Part shown: positions 43,673 through 46,024 of the stretch, piece by piece
How the letters are laid out: the number at the start of each line of letters is the position of its first letter
How positions within the stretch are numbered: the stretch's first letter is position 1
Origin: Microcaldota archaeon
GTDB lineage: Archaea; Micrarchaeota; Micrarchaeia; Anstonellales; Bilamarchaeaceae
Length of the DNA stretch: 46,024 bases
NCBI GenBank assembly: GCA_018813505.1
Contig: JAHJBM010000059.1
Span: forward strand, 1 to 46,024
Direction of reading: 5' to 3'
Program-made: the position numbers and the translations under genes
The notes under the pieces: generated by a model
Database searches by the model: none
The model's input: only the letters and a program-made list of their open reading frames with translations
Told to the model about the DNA's origin: nothing

Positions 43673-44505
43673 TTTGTTGGAGTTGCTTTTATTCTATTTC
43701 TTATAAGTATGGCAAGGCATGCTATTATAACTATTGTACTTATTGATGCGATTAGCGTAGGTATTAGTCCATCTGGTTGTGCTCTGGAATTTGTCGTATA
43801 TGTCACATTGTTTTCAAAATCTTCTTCTGTGTTTTGCGTTCTCATTACAGTTGCTGGTGCGGCATTTTCTAATTCTGATTGTTGTTCTTCAGTATCCATT
43901 GAGATTGTTTCTACTGTTGTTGATTCACTTTCAATTGTCAACACTTCATTACTGGCATCATTTGTAGTTTCTGATTCTATATCTGCTTCAGGTATTATCG
44001 CTTGTTCGGTTGTGTCTGCTCCAGCTTCGCTTTCAATCATCAAAGGTTCTTTGTCATCTTCGTACATATCTGCTGATCCTGTTTCATATGCTGGCATATT
44101 TGATTGTGGTAGCATATCTGTTCCAAATTCCGATTGCAATATTGGGTGTGGTGACATAAACATAATGAAAATAGAGGCAACTAATGCAAATGTTGATAAT
44201 GAAAGCAAAATCCAGACCCTGACTTCTTTCGGTCCGATTATCTCCCTTCCTTTTTTTGTTAATTCATAATATTTCCATTTGTGACCGTCATCGATCTTGT
44301 CGATGAGTTCAACCCGCTCGAGAGTAGTAAGATGTTCTTTTATTCCAGATACAGACATCTTTTGTTCCTTTGCCAATTCTGTGAGTGTCTTTCTTCGTTC
44401 TTTTAATGATTTTAAAATCCGAATTCGCGTATCTACCGCTAAGGCTTCAAAGCTGCGACGATCAAGAACAATCTTGTCATCTCCCAAATCCGAACCATCG
44501 TCCAT
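43669..44505 (-). CDS. Membrane-bound winged-helix regulator
   Basis: 278 aa. An ArsR-like winged helix occupies about 15-90 (VDTRIRILKSLKERRKTLTE, MSVSGIKEHLTTLERVELID). Two membrane helices (97-117 and about 247-269) enclose an acidic, Thr/Ser-rich outside segment of about 130 residues with no cysteines. DNA binding at the membrane with an external sensor is implied. Translationally coupled to the DipZ-like gene. TATATATATTAA on the minus strand near 44520-44531 is a likely TATA. Confidence 0.8.
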   Translation of the reverse strand: MDDGSDLGDDKIVLDRRSFEALAVDTRIRILKSLKERRKTLTELAKEQKMSVSGIKEHLTTLERVELIDKIDDGHKWKYYELTKKGREIIGPKEVRVWILLSLSTFALVASIFIMFMSPHPILQSEFGTDMLPQSNMPAYETGSADMYEDDKEPLMIESEAGADTTEQAIIPEADIESETTNDASNEVLTIESESTTVETISMDTEEQQSELENAAPATVMRTQNTEEDFENNVTYTTNSRAQPDGLIPTLIASISTIVIIACLAILIRNRIKATPTK

Positions 44506-44597
44506 AGAAAATTCATGTTTATATATATTAATATAGATTATGTTATACTTCGGTTTGAACCATAATTTGCGTCGTGGGGGGGTTCTCTGGCGGAAGC

Positions 44598-44607
44598 TTT
44601 ATAAATA
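44598..44607 (+). promoter_or_regulatory. rRNA promoter TATA box
   Basis: TTTATAAATA, preceded by the purine-rich GGCGGAAGC as a BRE-like element. A start near 44630-44635 leaves a leader of about 185 nt. The leader has a perfect 7-bp hairpin TTTCGTT-AAT-AACGAAA at 44791-44807, just before mature 16S, perhaps a processing signal. Confidence 0.7.
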
Positions 44608-45059
44608 CCTTCATCTCTATATATGAACCATCGCATTTTGTGGCGTATTTTTCGCTTTAGATTGCGACATCTAAAATTATTTTTATGGAAATCTATTGCT
44701 TATAGGTTTGACTCACGCTTCAAGAGATTAACTGTGTAAGATTAAATGTCGATTCCTAAAAGAATAAATGGAATGAAATTTCTCTCCAATTTTCGTTAAT
44801 AACGAAAGCGGATCAACTCCAGTTGATCCTGCTGGAGGGTACTGCTATCAGATTTCGATTAAGCCATGCAAGTCAGCTCACTCACTTGGGTGGGCGGCAA
44901 ACGGCTGAGTAACACGTGGTCAATCTGCCCTAAGGACGTGAATACCGTTGGGAAACTGACGTCAACTCACGATAGATGCACTCTGCTGGAATGCTTGAGC
45001 ATCTAAATGGCTGGTGAATTGGAGCCAGACCGCCTTAGGATGAGACTGCGGCGGATTAT

Positions 45060-45090
<31 letters not shown>

Positions 45091-45282
45091 GATAATCTGT
45101 AGGGGCCATGGGAGTGGTGGCCCCCAGAAGGGTACTGAGACAAGGACCCTAGTCCTACGGGATGCAGCAGGCGCGAAACCTCTGCAATGCGCGAAAGCGT
45201 GACAGGGGGAATCTGAGTGGCGATAGCATAGCTATCGTCTTTTGCCAAGTGTAAATAACTTGGAGAATAAGGGTGTGGGCAA

Positions 45283-45337
45283 ACACATCTTTAGACAATA
45301 AGGAATGGTGTTTTTACAGTCTTAGGAAGTGGCCTAT
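45283..45337 (+). other. 55-nt extra segment before 16S helix 18
   Basis: Archaeal 16S normally runs from GAATAAGGG(G)TGGGTAA directly to GACCGGTGCCAGC. Here about 55 nt separate GTGTGGGCAA from GACTGGTGGCAGC. The segment has TAGG-AAGTGG-CCTA and AGAC/GTCT pairings. Intron or stable expansion. Confidence 0.65.
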
Positions 45338-45527
45338 GACTGGTGGCAGCCGCCGCGGTAACACCAGCGCCTCAAGTGGTACCCACGAATATTGGGCCTA
45401 AAGCGTCCGTAGCCGGACTGTTAAGTCCGCTGTGAAATGTTGGGGCTCAACCCTAACGCGTGCAGTGGATACTGACAAGTCTTGGGAACGGGGGAGGGTC
45501 GGAGTACTCTCGGGGTAGGGGTAAAAT

Positions 45528-45568
45528 AGTTTTCAGTCTCGTGTTTCGGGTTCTGAAAATATTATATT
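45528..45568 (+). other. 41-nt insertion in the 16S 690 loop
   Basis: The conserved GGGGTAAAAT (normally followed by CCTG) is interrupted before CCTTTGATCC. The insert is a stem GTTTTCAG/CTGAAAAT with a 16-nt loop. Antisense, it reads as heptads (AACCCGA, AACACGA, GACTGAA). Helix 23a faces the P/E tRNA sites, so retention in the mature rRNA would be surprising. Confidence 0.75.
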
Positions 45569-45643
45569 CCTTTGATCCTGGGAGGACTACCAGTGGCGAA
45601 GGCGCCGACCCAAAACGTGTCCGACGGTGAGGGACGAAAGCTG

Positions 45644-45677
<34 letters not shown>

Positions 45678-45949
45678 CAGCTGTAAATTATGCAGACTGT
45701 GGTGTTACATATGAGTAATCATGTGTAGTGCTGTAGCGTAGGTGTTAAGTCTGCCGCCTGGGGAGTACGATCGCAAGATTTAAACTTAAAGGAATTGGCG
45801 GGGGGGCACCACAAGCCGTGGATGCTACGGTTTAATTGGATACAACGCCGGAAATATCACCAAGAGCGACGGCAGCATGAAGGTCAGACTAAAGATCTTG
45901 CCTGACAAGCCGAGAGGTATTGCATGGCCATCGTCAGCTCGTGGTGTGA

Positions 45950-45980
45950 TCAGTAAATATAATTTTTATTTACTGGCACA
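45950..45980 (+). other. About 31-nt insertion near 16S position 1068
   Basis: CTCGTGGTGTGA should lead into GxxGTCTGGTTAAG; here TCAGTAAATA and its complement TATTTACTGG, plus CACA, intervene. The 10-bp stem has flanking GTG/CAC and a three-base bulge, like a bulge-helix-bulge. Known crenarchaeal 16S introns also lie near 1068. Confidence 0.65.
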
Positions 45981-46024
45981 AACTGTCTGGTTAAGTCCAG
46001 AAACGAGCGAGACCCATGCTCTTA

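Noticed and set aside
44538..44580. Additional tRNA between the regulator and 16S
   Set aside because: TTCGGTTTGAACC looks like a T-arm, but no acceptor or anticodon stem can be built around it.

Overview
The window is archaeal. It carries aRF1, archaeal-type L11, ABCE1/RLI, type II IPP isomerase, an Lrp/AsnC regulator, indolepyruvate ferredoxin oxidoreductase (iorAB), a class III (archaellin/pilin) signal peptide, BRE/TATA-style promoters, GGTGA-type ribosome binding sites and an archaeal 16S rRNA. The DNA is AT-rich, genes are tightly packed (many convergent ends overlap by 14-22 nt), and the 16S is divergent and carries insertions. This suits a small-genome, DPANN-like lineage, but I cannot name a phylum from sequence alone.

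Layout. 0-16.5 kb: aRF1, a beta-carbonic anhydrase and a divergent 400-aa protein that looks like two fused beta-CA folds; a Hanks-type Ser/Thr kinase with a PEGA domain, divergent from a large exported protein with a possible beta-barrel end; glmS; a membrane-anchored PQQ propeller downstream of L11; an FNR-type reductase; IPP isomerase; Lrp; an alpha/beta hydrolase. 16.8-22.4 kb: a GT4 glycosyltransferase, two tRNA genes with several insertions each, a surface-repeat protein, a DUF211-VIT1 pair and a free-standing structured RNA with its own promoter and two palindromic operators. 22.4-29.9 kb: a pilin mini-operon, YjbQ, a YgjP-type metallopeptidase, an anchored thioredoxin, a lipoprotein glycosidase, a radical SAM protein and its neighbour. 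29.9-37.2 kb: iorAB, a third tRNA with insertions, a second structured RNA, a PEP-synthase-like protein and ilvE. 37.2-44.5 kb: ABCE1, two cation/proton antiporters, glutaredoxin, cupin, a CDP-alcohol phosphatidyltransferase and a coupled pair (membrane winged-helix regulator plus a DipZ-like protein without its CxxC cysteines). 44.6 kb to the end: rRNA promoter, leader and a 16S gene cut by the window edge.

The most unusual signal concerns stable RNA genes. All three tRNA genes (Lys-TTT, Cys-GCA, Pro-CGG) have the canonical 37/38 intron and also an insertion in the T-loop; Lys and Pro additionally have one in the D-loop. The 16S gene has three extra segments at conserved places. Several of these insertions are built from degenerate 7-nt units (about RAAACYN) that also form intergenic arrays (33 units in one register at 11890-12120). 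A 32-nt stem-loop in the tRNA-Pro T-loop matches, in opposite orientation and about 78% by eye, the insertion in the 16S 690 loop. I read this as a dispersed mini-element or intron family that colonises structural RNA loops; splicing is inferred, not shown.

Functionally, iorAB with ilvE suggests amino-acid/2-oxoacid metabolism; glmS, GT4, the CDP-alcohol transferase and IPP isomerase suggest envelope lipid and glycan synthesis; the kinase, barrel-like protein, surface-repeat protein and pilin suggest an elaborate surface partly acquired from bacteria.
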